From the NCBI RefSeq assembly GCF_038246755.1, contig NZ_CP134706.1, forward strand, positions 3,224,001-3,288,000: a DNA stretch of 64,000 nucleotides, given 5' to 3'. The number at the start of each line of letters is the position of its first letter. The stretch's first letter is position 1. This stretch comes from Micromonospora sp. FIMYZ51 (GTDB lineage: Bacteria; Actinomycetota; Actinomycetes; Mycobacteriales; Micromonosporaceae). Position numbers and translations under genes: made by a program. The notes under the pieces were generated by a model that saw only the letters and a program-made list of their open reading frames with translations, was not told the DNA's origin and did no database searches. Below are positions 34,421 to 42,564 of the stretch, piece by piece.

Positions 34421-35581
34421 GTGGCCACGCCGGTGATCGTCGAGGCGGTCCGCACCCCGATCGGCCGCCGGGGCGGCTGGCTCTCCGGCCTGAAGGCGGT
34501 CGAGTTGTTGCGCCTGGTGCAGGTCGAGGTGATCCGGCGGGCCGGCATCGAGCCGGCGGAGGTCGGTCAGATCATCGGCGGTTGCGTCACCCAGGCCGGT
34601 GAGCAGAGCTTGAACGTCACCCGCAACGCGTGGCTGAGCACCGGGCTGCCCTGGTCCGTGCCGGCCTCCACGGTGGACACCTCCTGCGGCAGCGCCCAGC
34701 AGGCCAACCACCTGATCTCCGCGCTGATCGCGGCGGACGTGATCGACATCGGAATCGCCTGCGGCGTCGAGTCGATGAGCCGGGTGCCGATCGGGGTGAA
34801 CCTCTACCAGGGGCCGGGCCACTACAAGACCCGCGACTATCCGTGGGACGACCCGCCGAAAAGCCAGTTCGGCGGGGCCGAGCGGATTGCCCGCCGAGAG
34901 GGGTTGAGCCGGGCCGACCTGGACGGCTACGGCCTGTTGTCGCAGCGCCGGGCCGCCCGGGCGTGGGCGCAGGGGCGCTTCGCGGCCGAGGTGGTGCCGG
35001 TCGACGTGCGCGGTGGCGACCCGGTCCCGGGCGCGCCGGCCGTGGTGGACCGGGACCAGGGCGTACGCGAGACCACGCCGGAGGGGCTGGCCGCGATCGC
35101 CCCGGCCATTCCGGACGGGCTGCACACCGCCGGCACCATCTCGCAGGTCTCCGACGGGGCGGCTGCGGTGCTGTGGATGTCCCGCGACCGGGCGTTGGCG
35201 CTCGGGCTGCGGCCCCGGGCGATCCTGCGGCACCAGGCGGTGGTCGGTGCCGACCCGTACTTCCTGCTCGACGGGCCGATCGAGGCGACCCGTACGGTGC
35301 TCGGTCGGGCCAGCCTGAAGATCGGCGACATCGACCGGTACGAGATCAACGAGGCGTTCGCCGCGGTCGTGCTGGCCTGGCGCAACGCCTACGACGCCGA
35401 CCTGGACCGGTTGAACGTCTCCGGTGGCGCGATCTCGCTCGGCCATCCGCTGGGCGCCAGCGGGGCTCGGCTGCTGGTGACCGCGCTGCACGAGTTGGAG
35501 CGGACCGACGGCACGTTGGCCCTGGTCGCGATGTGTTGCGGCGGTTCGCTCGGTACGGCCGCCATCCTGGAGCGGTGCTGA
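34421..35581 (+). CDS. Thiolase (acetyl-CoA acyltransferase family)
   Basis: The 386-residue thiolase has the acylated Cys in DTSCGSAQQ near residue 88, His in NEAFAAVV and the C-terminal Cys/Gly loop MCCGGSLGTA, with GHPLGASGARL before it. All catalytic residues are present. Thiolases condense or cleave beta-ketoacyl-CoA thioesters. Here it could make a short beta-keto starter unit or trim a chain. The GTG start directly follows the PIG-L stop, and its TGA overlaps the ATG of the CoA transferase gene. Confidence 0.88.
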   Translation: MATPVIVEAVRTPIGRRGGWLSGLKAVELLRLVQVEVIRRAGIEPAEVGQIIGGCVTQAGEQSLNVTRNAWLSTGLPWSVPASTVDTSCGSAQQANHLISALIAADVIDIGIACGVESMSRVPIGVNLYQGPGHYKTRDYPWDDPPKSQFGGAERIARREGLSRADLDGYGLLSQRRAARAWAQGRFAAEVVPVDVRGGDPVPGAPAVVDRDQGVRETTPEGLAAIAPAIPDGLHTAGTISQVSDGAAAVLWMSRDRALALGLRPRAILRHQAVVGADPYFLLDGPIEATRTVLGRASLKIGDIDRYEINEAFAAVVLAWRNAYDADLDRLNVSGGAISLGHPLGASGARLLVTALHELERTDGTLALVAMCCGGSLGTAAILERC

Positions 35582-36801
35582 TGGAGGCGGCGGACTTCTA
35601 CCGCGACGCGCGGGCCGATCTGGCCGGGCCGCTCGACGGCGTCCGGGTGCTGGACGTGACAACCGTCTGGTCCGGCCCGATGGCCTCGTGCGTCCTGGCC
35701 GATCTCGGCGCCGACGTGATCCGGGTGGAGTTGCCGAGCAACCGGGCCGGTCAGCTCGAACCGCTCATCCCGGGCACCGGCCTGTCCTGGTTCGACCAGA
35801 CGGTGAACCGCAACAAGCGCAGCGTCAGCCTGGACCTGCGTACCCCGGCCGGCCAGGAGGTCTTCCTCGCGCTGGCCGGTACGGCGGACATCGTGGTGGA
35901 GAACTTCCAGCCCGGCACGATGGCGCGGTGGGGGATCGGGTTCGACCGGTTGCACCGCGAGCACCCGGGCCTGATCCTGGTCTCGATCTCCGGTTGGGGT
36001 GGCTTCGGCCCGGGTGCCCGGCGGCGCGGATACGACCCGATCGTGCAGGCCGAGAGCGGCTGGATGGCGCTCAACGGCGCCGCGGACGGCCCGCCGGTGA
36101 AGGCACCCACCTTCCTCGCCGACGACCTGGCCGGGCTGCACGGCGCGATCGGCGCGCTGGCGGCGCTGCGGCACCGGGACGCGACCGGGGAGGGTCAGCA
36201 CGTCGACGTGGCGATGACCGACGCGCTGCTGTTCCAGAGCAACGGTTACCTGACGCTCGCGGCGGCGGGCGCGCCACCGGTGCGGCGCGGCGACGAGACC
36301 GAGTTCCTGGTGCCGAGCAACTCGTACGCGTGCCGGGACGGGGCGGTCTACCTGGTGGTGGCGTTCGACCGGCAGTGGCGGGCGCTGGCTGAGCTGGTCG
36401 GGCGTCCGGAGCTCGCCCGCGCGCCGGGCTTCGCCACCAACCGGGAGCGTCGGGCCCGGCGGGAACCGGTGAACGCGCTGCTCGCGCAGTGGTGTGCCAC
36501 CCGGGACGCCGCGCAGGTGCTGGCCGACCTGGACCGGATCGGCATCGCCGCCGGGCGGGTGCGGTCGCTCTCCGAGGTCGCCACGGACGAGCACGTCCGG
36601 GCGCGTGGCATGCTGGCCGCCACGGAACTCTCCGACGGCAGCGTGGCGGAACTGACCGGCCCGGTGGCGAAGTTCGGCCGGACGCCGACCGGGGTGCGGC
36701 GTGGTGCGTCCGTCCGTGGCGAGCACACCGACGAGCTTCTCGCGGCGGTCGGCTACGACGACGAGGCGCGGGCGAAGCTGCGGGCCGACGGGGTGATCTG
36801 A
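35581..36801 (+). CDS. CaiB/BaiF class III CoA-transferase
   Basis: The 406-residue protein has the family N-terminus GVRVLDVTTVWSGPMASCVLADLGADVIRVE. It also has RSVSLDLRTPAGQEVF, VVENFQPGTMARWG (with VENF), the catalytic-region Asp in TFLADDLAGLHGA, and GEGQHVDVAMTDALL. Class III enzymes transfer CoA between acids without a covalent CoA-enzyme intermediate typical of other classes. Next to a thiolase it may activate or exchange the starter acid of the polyketide. Coupled to the thiolase by a one-base stop/start overlap. Confidence 0.88.
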   Translation: MEAADFYRDARADLAGPLDGVRVLDVTTVWSGPMASCVLADLGADVIRVELPSNRAGQLEPLIPGTGLSWFDQTVNRNKRSVSLDLRTPAGQEVFLALAGTADIVVENFQPGTMARWGIGFDRLHREHPGLILVSISGWGGFGPGARRRGYDPIVQAESGWMALNGAADGPPVKAPTFLADDLAGLHGAIGALAALRHRDATGEGQHVDVAMTDALLFQSNGYLTLAAAGAPPVRRGDETEFLVPSNSYACRDGAVYLVVAFDRQWRALAELVGRPELARAPGFATNRERRARREPVNALLAQWCATRDAAQVLADLDRIGIAAGRVRSLSEVATDEHVRARGMLAATELSDGSVAELTGPVAKFGRTPTGVRRGASVRGEHTDELLAAVGYDDEARAKLRADGVI

Positions 36802-36847
36802 GCGCCGTCCGGCCCTCGGGTGGCGCGGCGAGGCGAAAGGGGTGGCG

Positions 36848-37045
36848 GTGGCGATGCGGGTGGTCGTCGAGGTCGACCGCTGTGAGAGCAACGGGGTCTG
36901 CGCGGCGCTCGCGCCGTCGCTGTTCGCCCTGGACGACGAGGAGCAGCTGCACGTTCTCGTGTCCCGGCCGGAGCCGTCCCAGTGGGCTGCGGCGGAGGCG
37001 GCGGCCCGGTCCTGTCCGAAGGCGGCGATCTCGCTCATCGATTGA
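36848..37045 (+). CDS. [3Fe-4S]-type ferredoxin
   Basis: This small acidic ferredoxin of the actinomycete P450-partner family has CESNGVC near the N-terminus (C-x5-C), APSLFALDDEEQL and a final SCPKAAI, the three-Cys pattern of single [3Fe-4S] proteins. It is the only electron-transfer protein seen beside four P450s, and no ferredoxin reductase gene is in the window. GTG 36848 is chosen because GAAAGG lies seven bases upstream; GTG 36842 and ATG 36854 are alternatives. Confidence 0.85.
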   Translation: MAMRVVVEVDRCESNGVCAALAPSLFALDDEEQLHVLVSRPEPSQWAAAEAAARSCPKAAISLID

Positions 37046-37140
37046 GAAACGGCGACCTCGCCCTTGCCTGCCCGAGCCTTATCAATCAAGATATGCACAT
37101 CTGTGAATCTTGGTCGCGGGGCTGATCCTGGGGGGACGAA

Positions 37141-37881
37141 GTGACAGACTCGCCCATCGTTCTCGTCACGGGGGTGTCCCGCGGGATCGGCCGGGCCGTC
37201 GCGCTGCGCCTCGCCGCCTCCGGCCACGCCGTGGCGGGCTGCTTCAGCGCCTGGTCGGAGGCGGCCGAGCAGACCGACGCCGCCGTGCGGGCGCTTGGCG
37301 TGCCGACCTACTTCGCGCCGTGCGACGTGGCCGACACCGCCGCCGTCGACGAGTTCGTCCGCGCGGCGGAGCAGAAGCTCGGCCCGCTCACCGGCCTGGT
37401 CAGCAACGCCGGCCTGACCCGGGACGCGCCGCTGGTGCTGACCGCACCCCAGGACTGGCACCTGGTGCAGGCGACCAACCTGACTGGCACCTGGAACGTG
37501 TGCCGGTCGGTCGCGTTCCGGTTCATGAAGCGCCGCGCCGGGGCCATCGTCACCATCTCCTCGGTCGCCGGGATCCACGGCAACGTCGGCCAGACGGCGT
37601 ACGCGGCCGCAAAGGCCGGCATCATCGGGCTGAGCCGGTCGCTCGCCAAGGAGGTCGGCGGGCACGGCATCCGGGTCAACGTGGTCGCACCGGGCTTCAT
37701 CGAGACCGACATGACCGACGCCCTCGACGAGTCGCTGCGTACCAAGGCGCTCGGCCAGATCACCCTGCGGCGCTTCGGTCGACCCGACGAGGTGGCGGCG
37801 ATGGTGCAGTTCCTGCTCTCCGACGCCTCGGCCTACGTCACCGGTCAGGTCTTCCAGGTCGACGGGGGCATCTCACTGTGA
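37141..37881 (+). CDS. 3-oxoacyl-ACP reductase (FabG-like KR)
   Basis: The 246-residue short-chain dehydrogenase has the cofactor loop [17 protein letters not shown], catalytic Ser in [10 protein letters not shown] and YAAAKAG (Tyr-x3-Lys), plus the C-terminal FQVDGGISL. It fits a dedicated ketoreductase for a type II polyketide synthase, reducing beta-ketoacyl-ACP with NADPH. A GGGGGA ribosome site precedes GTG 37141. The 95 bases upstream are relatively AT-rich and may hold an internal promoter. The stop overlaps the next GTG. Confidence 0.9.
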   Translation: MTDSPIVLVTGVSRGIGRAVALRLAASGHAVAGCFSAWSEAAEQTDAAVRALGVPTYFAPCDVADTAAVDEFVRAAEQKLGPLTGLVSNAGLTRDAPLVLTAPQDWHLVQATNLTGTWNVCRSVAFRFMKRRAGAIVTISSVAGIHGNVGQTAYAAAKAGIIGLSRSLAKEVGGHGIRVNVVAPGFIETDMTDALDESLRTKALGQITLRRFGRPDEVAAMVQFLLSDASAYVTGQVFQVDGGISL

Positions 37882-38327
37882 CCGTGGGAAGCGTGGCCAC
37901 CTGGGTCCCGGTGCCCGCACCGGGGCATGCCGTCCCGGCCCGGGCGGTCGACCGGATCAGCGTCGACCCGCCAGTGGCAGGTGCCTCGTCACCGGTGCTG
38001 TCGATCCGTGCGGTGTTCACGGTTGCGCCCGAGGAGCCACTGCTGCGGGGCCACTTCCCCGGCCTGCCGGTCTGGCCCGGGGTGCTCATCGTCGAAGGAC
38101 TGGAGCAGACCGTACGCGCCGGGCTCGCCCACGCCGGGCAGCCCGTCGCCGACCTGTGCGCCCTCACCTCGGTCCGGTTCCTGCGCGCGGCGCGTCCCGG
38201 CGACGAGATCGTCTTCGACGTCGAGCTGCGTCGGATCGCGGCCGGCTGGCGGGCCCGGGCCGAGCTGACGCTTGCCGACGAGCCCTGCGCCCGGCTGCGC
38301 GCCGACTTCGCCGAGCGGGACGGCTGA
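37878..38327 (+). CDS. FabZ-like hotdog dehydratase, catalytic subunit candidate
   Basis: This 149-residue single hotdog protein contains [20 protein letters not shown]. In it the His of HFPG and the Glu of VEGLEQ match the catalytic pair of FabA/FabZ. It should dehydrate 3-hydroxyacyl-ACP to trans-2-enoyl-ACP. The start GTG overlaps the KR stop, and the next hotdog gene begins two bases after its stop, so the two dehydratases probably form a heterodimer, as reported for aryl-polyene and ishigamide-type systems. Confidence 0.85.
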   Translation: MTVGSVATWVPVPAPGHAVPARAVDRISVDPPVAGASSPVLSIRAVFTVAPEEPLLRGHFPGLPVWPGVLIVEGLEQTVRAGLAHAGQPVADLCALTSVRFLRAARPGDEIVFDVELRRIAAGWRARAELTLADEPCARLRADFAERDG

Positions 38328-38328
38328 C

Positions 38329-38808
38329 ATGCTCGATCTGCCCGCCATCCGCCGGATCCTGCCCCAGCGTCACCCGCTGCTGCTGATCGACCGGGTGCTG
38401 GAGTTGGAGCCGGGCCGACGGATCACCGCGGTCAAGGCGATCAGCCTGGCCGAGACCTGCTACGCGGCGATCGCCGACGAGGCGCCACCGCAGGCGTACG
38501 CGTACCCGGTCTCGCTGGCGATCGAGTCGATCGGGCAGGCCGCCGCGCTGCTCTTCATGGCGGCGACCGACCGGGTGCTGGCGGCGGACGAGATGTTCGT
38601 GTTGGGCGGCATCCGGGACTACCGCGTCCACGGCCGGGCGTACCCCGGCGACGTGCTGCGACACGAGGTCGTGCTCGATCACGCGGTCGCCGACACCATC
38701 TTCGCGGCCGGTCAGACCTGGGTCGGCGATCGCCGGATCGCCACCGCGAAATCGCTCGTCGCGGCGGTCCGACCCCGTGTGCTGCTGCCGTCCGAACCCG
38801 TGCCATGA
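38329..38808 (+). CDS. FabZ-like hotdog dehydratase partner, His missing
   Basis: The 159-residue hotdog protein has the FabZ N-terminus LPQRHPLLLIDRVLELEPG. Where FabZ has GHFPG...PGV the sequence is QAYAYPVSLAIESIGQAAAL: the catalytic His is lost but the Glu helix is kept. It is therefore likely the non-catalytic or complementary subunit of the dehydratase encoded just upstream. It could instead bind acyl chains structurally. ATG 38329 lies two bases after the preceding stop. Confidence 0.82.
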   Translation: MLDLPAIRRILPQRHPLLLIDRVLELEPGRRITAVKAISLAETCYAAIADEAPPQAYAYPVSLAIESIGQAAALLFMAATDRVLAADEMFVLGGIRDYRVHGRAYPGDVLRHEVVLDHAVADTIFAAGQTWVGDRRIATAKSLVAAVRPRVLLPSEPVP

Positions 38809-38839
38809 CCGATCATCGTCCGCCCCTGGAGGAGCTGCC

Positions 38840-39091
38840 GTGACCGACCTTGCCTATCCGATGGACGACCTGCGTGAACTGGTCGCCGAGGTGTTGGAGC
38901 TGGAGCCGGAGGAGCTGACCGACACCGGCGACTTCATGGAGGAGTACGACGCGGACTCGTTGCGGGCGATCGAGATCCTCGCCCGGTTGGAGAAGCGGTA
39001 CAAGGTGGAGATCCCGCAGTCCGAGCTGCCCAAGCTGCGGAACCTGACCCTGGTCCGGGACGCGCTGCTGCGGCACGGTCAGGGCTCATGA
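38840..39091 (+). CDS. Acyl carrier protein of the type II PKS
   Basis: The 83-residue acidic protein has the phosphopantetheine motif DADSLRAIEIL and helices typical of type II ACPs. A GGAGG site lies six bases before GTG 38840, and the stop overlaps the KS ATG. It should carry the growing chain between KS/CLF, KR and dehydratase. It is unrelated in motif detail to the ACP at 24723, so the island has two discrete carriers plus those in the NRPSs. Confidence 0.9.
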   Translation: MTDLAYPMDDLRELVAEVLELEPEELTDTGDFMEEYDADSLRAIEILARLEKRYKVEIPQSELPKLRNLTLVRDALLRHGQGS

Positions 39092-40299
39092 CCCTGCGTC
39101 GGGTGCTGGTGACCGGCCTCGGCCCGGTCTCCAGCATCGGCATCGGCGTGCGGCCGTTCGCCGCCGGGCTGCGCGCCGGACGGTCCGGGATCTCCCCGAT
39201 CGCCAGCTTCGACGCCGAGGGCTTCCCGCACCGGCACGCCGGCGAGGTGCCGGACTTCGACCCCGGCGCGCTGCTGCGTACCCTCGATGTCGGCCAGTGG
39301 GGCCGGTCGAGCCTCTTCGCGGCGGCTGCGGCGCGACTCGCGGTCACCGACGCGGACCTGGACCTGGCGGCGATCGACGCGGACCGGGCCGGCGCGGCCA
39401 TCGGCACCACCAGCGGCGAGTCGGTGGCGATGGAGCAGTTGACCGCGCAGCGGGTGACTGGCGGGTTCGCCGCCATGGACGCCGTTGCGCTGCGCCAACT
39501 GCCGGCGGCCCGGCTGGCCCACGCGGTAAGCGCGGAACTCGGCCTGCGCGGCGAGTCCGTCACCATCGCCACCGCCTGCTCGGCGAGCAACTACGCCATC
39601 GGGTACGCCTACGACCTGATCGCCACCGGCGACGCGGACGTCATGCTGGCCGGTGGGGCCGACTCGGTGTGCCGGTGGGCCCACGCCGGCTTCTACCGGC
39701 TCGGAGCGCTCGCCGAGCGGGAGTGCCGGCCGTTCGACCGGGACCGCGGCGGCATCCTGACCGGCGAGGGCGGGGCGGTGCTGCTGCTGGAGAGCGCCGA
39801 GCACGCCCAGGCGCGCGGGGCGCGTGGCTACGCCGAGGTACGCGGCTACGGGCACAACTGCGACGCCGCCCACCCGGTCGCGCCCGAGCGGTCGAGCATC
39901 GCCGAGTGCATCCGTGCCGCGCACCGCAACGCGGCGGTCAGCGCCGACGAGGTCGACTACGTCTGCGCGCACGGGACCGGCACGCAGGCAAACGACGCTG
40001 TGGAGATCGCCGCCCTGCGGGACGTGTTCGACGGTCGGCCGCCACCGGTCAGTTCGGTCAAGTCGATGATCGGGCACACCATGGGCGCGGCCAGCGGGTT
40101 CGGCGCGATCGCCAGTGTGCTCGCCATCGAGCAGGGCTTCCTGCCGCCGACGATAAACCTCACCCACCCCGACCAGAGCCTCGGCGACATCGACTTCGTG
40201 GCGAACGAGGCCCGGCCCGCCAAGATCAGGGTGGCCCAGAACAACGGTTTCGCGTTCGGCGGCAACAACGCGATCGTCGTCTTCGGCACGGCGGCATGA
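39088..40299 (+). CDS. Ketosynthase alpha (active KS, first pair)
   Basis: The 403-residue FabF-like ketosynthase has the full triad: Cys in TACSASNYAIG (~165), His in HGTGTQAND (~295) and His in IGHTMGAASG (~331), plus the C-terminal NNGFAFGGNNA. It should catalyse decarboxylative elongation with malonyl-ACP. It overlaps the ACP gene upstream and a KS-like gene without the Cys downstream, the classical KS-CLF order. Confidence 0.92.
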   Translation: MTLRRVLVTGLGPVSSIGIGVRPFAAGLRAGRSGISPIASFDAEGFPHRHAGEVPDFDPGALLRTLDVGQWGRSSLFAAAAARLAVTDADLDLAAIDADRAGAAIGTTSGESVAMEQLTAQRVTGGFAAMDAVALRQLPAARLAHAVSAELGLRGESVTIATACSASNYAIGYAYDLIATGDADVMLAGGADSVCRWAHAGFYRLGALAERECRPFDRDRGGILTGEGGAVLLLESAEHAQARGARGYAEVRGYGHNCDAAHPVAPERSSIAECIRAAHRNAAVSADEVDYVCAHGTGTQANDAVEIAALRDVFDGRPPPVSSVKSMIGHTMGAASGFGAIASVLAIEQGFLPPTINLTHPDQSLGDIDFVANEARPAKIRVAQNNGFAFGGNNAIVVFGTAA

Positions 40300-41360
40300 C
40301 CCCGCTCGCGATCATCGGCACCGGCGCGGTGCACCCGGACGGGGTCGGTGCGGCGTTGCTGCCGACCACCGCCGACCCGGCCGGTGAGCTCCCCGGCGCG
40401 TCCGTGGCGAGCTTCGCCGGTGAGCCGCTGCCGCCCGCCGCGCACCGGTTCGCGGCCGACTTCGACGTCCGCGAACTGCTCGGCCGCAAGGGCACCAGCT
40501 TCTACGACCGGGCCACCGCGATGGCGGTGGTGGCCTGCGGCGAGGCGCTGCGCTCGGCCGGGATCGTCGGCGGTCCCGACGGCGACGCGCGCACCGGTGT
40601 GGTGCTCGGCACCACGCTCGGCAGCTTCCGGTCCACAAGCGACTACAGCCGGGAGACCCTGGTCCAGGAGAAGCCCTACCTGGTCAACCCGGTGCTGTTT
40701 CCGAACACGGTGATGAACTGCGCCGCCGGTCAGGTCGCCATCCGCTACCGGCTGCGCGGGGTCAACTCCACAGTGGCGACCGGTCCGCTGGCGATGGTGT
40801 CGGCGCTGCGGTACGCCCACACCACAATCGTGCGGGGTGCCGCCGATGTCCTGCTCGCCGGGGCGGTGGAGGAGTTCAGCGCGCACCGGGCCTGGTGGGT
40901 GCACCGGCGTCACGGCGGACCGACCGGCGAGGGCGCGGCGGTGTTCGCGGTGCGCGCCGACGCGCCCGGTCTGGATCGCGACGCCGAGATCCTCGGGCTC
41001 GCCACCGGCTTCGCGCCTGATCCGGCCGACGCGCTGGCCGCCTGCGTACGGCGGGTGCTCGCGCAGGCGGCCCGGTCCCCGGCCGAGGTCACGGCGGTCA
41101 TCCTCGGCGACTGCGACGCCACCGCCGAGGCCACCGCCGCCGTGCTGCTCGGCCACCACCCGGCGCGGATCTGGGCCGGGCACTGGTGGGGCGAGTGCGA
41201 CGCGGCGGCGGGCGCACTCGGGCTGGCCGTCTTCCTCGCCCAGGTACGCGCCGGCATCCTGCCGGACGGCGCGCTGGGACTGCTGACCGCGACGAGTCCG
41301 GACGGCGCGGCCGGGGCGACCCTGGTGCGGGGGTGGGCGCGTGCCGCCGATCGTGCCTGA
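40296..41360 (+). CDS. Chain-length-factor-like KS homologue (first pair)
   Basis: The 354-residue thiolase-fold protein is similar to KS subunits (ELLGRKGTSFYDRATAMAV, GVVLGTTLGSFRS, LFPNTVMNCAAGQVAI). At the nucleophile position, however, it reads STVATGPLAMVSAL, so Cys is replaced, and the HGTGT motif is absent. This is the pattern of a chain-length factor that pairs with the preceding KS. It overlaps that KS gene by four bases and the next KS gene by 20. Confidence 0.85.
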   Translation: MTPLAIIGTGAVHPDGVGAALLPTTADPAGELPGASVASFAGEPLPPAAHRFAADFDVRELLGRKGTSFYDRATAMAVVACGEALRSAGIVGGPDGDARTGVVLGTTLGSFRSTSDYSRETLVQEKPYLVNPVLFPNTVMNCAAGQVAIRYRLRGVNSTVATGPLAMVSALRYAHTTIVRGAADVLLAGAVEEFSAHRAWWVHRRHGGPTGEGAAVFAVRADAPGLDRDAEILGLATGFAPDPADALAACVRRVLAQAARSPAEVTAVILGDCDATAEATAAVLLGHHPARIWAGHWWGECDAAAGALGLAVFLAQVRAGILPDGALGLLTATSPDGAAGATLVRGWARAADRA

Positions 41361-42564
41361 CCGGGCCGCGCCGAACCTGATCGTGGCGAGTGTCGTGCGT
41401 ACCTGCCTCGGCGACGGCGCGGCGACGTTCACCGCGCTGCTGGCCGGCGTCGACGGCCGGGCCCCGCTGCGCGCGGCCGACCCGACCAGGGTGAACGTCG
41501 CCTACGGGTACCACCTGCCGGCCGAACCGGTGCGCCGGTTCGCCGCGAGCGACTGGCTCGCCGGCTGCGTCAGCCAGGCGGTACGCACGGCCCGGCTGGA
41601 CCTCACCCGGCAACGCGTGGTCGCCGTGGTCGGCACCGGCCTGCGGGAACTCACCGCCGTGGAGGAGTTCGCGTTGACCGGGCCGCCGGTGTCGCCGGAG
41701 CGGCTGCACTTCGGTCCGGTGCTGCGTGCCGTGCTACCCGGGCTCGCCGAGGTGATCACTTTGGTCAACGCGTGCAGCGCGGGTCTGCACGCGCTCGCGT
41801 TGGGGCAGGATCTGCTGGCCGCCGGTGACGCGGACGCCGTCGTGGTGGCCGCCGTGGACGGGATGACCCAGTCGATGCTGGCGATGATCGGCCGGGTCGC
41901 CGACGAACCCACCGACCGGGTCCGGCCCTTCGACGAGCACCGCCGTGGGGTGCTGCTCGGCGACGGCGCGGCGGCCCTGGTGCTGGTGCCCGAGGACGCC
42001 GCCACCGGCTCGGAAACCCGGGCCGCCACCGGCTCGGGGGCGTCGACCGCGAGCGTCCCGGACGGGCGGAGGGCGGCCGGGCCGGTGCCGCTGGGGCGGT
42101 TGCTCGGCACCGGCCTGTCCTGCGACGCCCGGCACGAGACCGCGCCGGACGTGGCGGGCATCAGCCGGGCGATCCGCGACGGGCAGGCCCGGGCCGGCGT
42201 GGACCCGGCCGACGTGGACCTGGTCGTGGCGCACGGCACCGGCACCGCGCTGAACGACCCGGCCGAGTGCGAGGCGCTGCGCCGGGTCAACCTCGCCGCC
42301 GGGGGAGATCCGCTGGTCACCGCCGTGAAGGGCGCGCTCGGCCACACCTCCGGGACGGCCGGTCTGGTGAACGTGGACGTGGCGCTGCGTGCGCTGCGTA
42401 CCGGTGCGGTGCCGCCGATCGTCGGCCTGGACGTCCCGCTGGCCGCCGGGAAGGAGTTGCGCTTTGTCACCTCGGCGCGGACGGCACAGCCACGGCTGGC
42501 CCAGGTGCACGCCTTCGGCTTCGGCGGCGTGAACGCCGTCTCGATCATCGCGGGGTGCGGATGA
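41341..42564 (+). CDS. Ketosynthase (active KS, second pair)
   Basis: In the 407-residue KS the catalytic residues are conserved: Cys in VNACSAGLHAL (~145), His in AHGTGTALND (~297) and His in GHTSGTAGL (~333). A hydrophilic insert near 220-250 (TGSETRAATGSGAST) interrupts the core loosely. It diverges clearly from the KS at 39088. Two independent active KS genes in one operon suggest separate priming and elongation roles, or two chain ranges as in aryl-polyene clusters. GTG 41341 lies inside the preceding gene. Confidence 0.88.
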   Translation: MPPIVPDRAAPNLIVASVVRTCLGDGAATFTALLAGVDGRAPLRAADPTRVNVAYGYHLPAEPVRRFAASDWLAGCVSQAVRTARLDLTRQRVVAVVGTGLRELTAVEEFALTGPPVSPERLHFGPVLRAVLPGLAEVITLVNACSAGLHALALGQDLLAAGDADAVVVAAVDGMTQSMLAMIGRVADEPTDRVRPFDEHRRGVLLGDGAAALVLVPEDAATGSETRAATGSGASTASVPDGRRAAGPVPLGRLLGTGLSCDARHETAPDVAGISRAIRDGQARAGVDPADVDLVVAHGTGTALNDPAECEALRRVNLAAGGDPLVTAVKGALGHTSGTAGLVNVDVALRALRTGAVPPIVGLDVPLAAGKELRFVTSARTAQPRLAQVHAFGFGGVNAVSIIAGCG

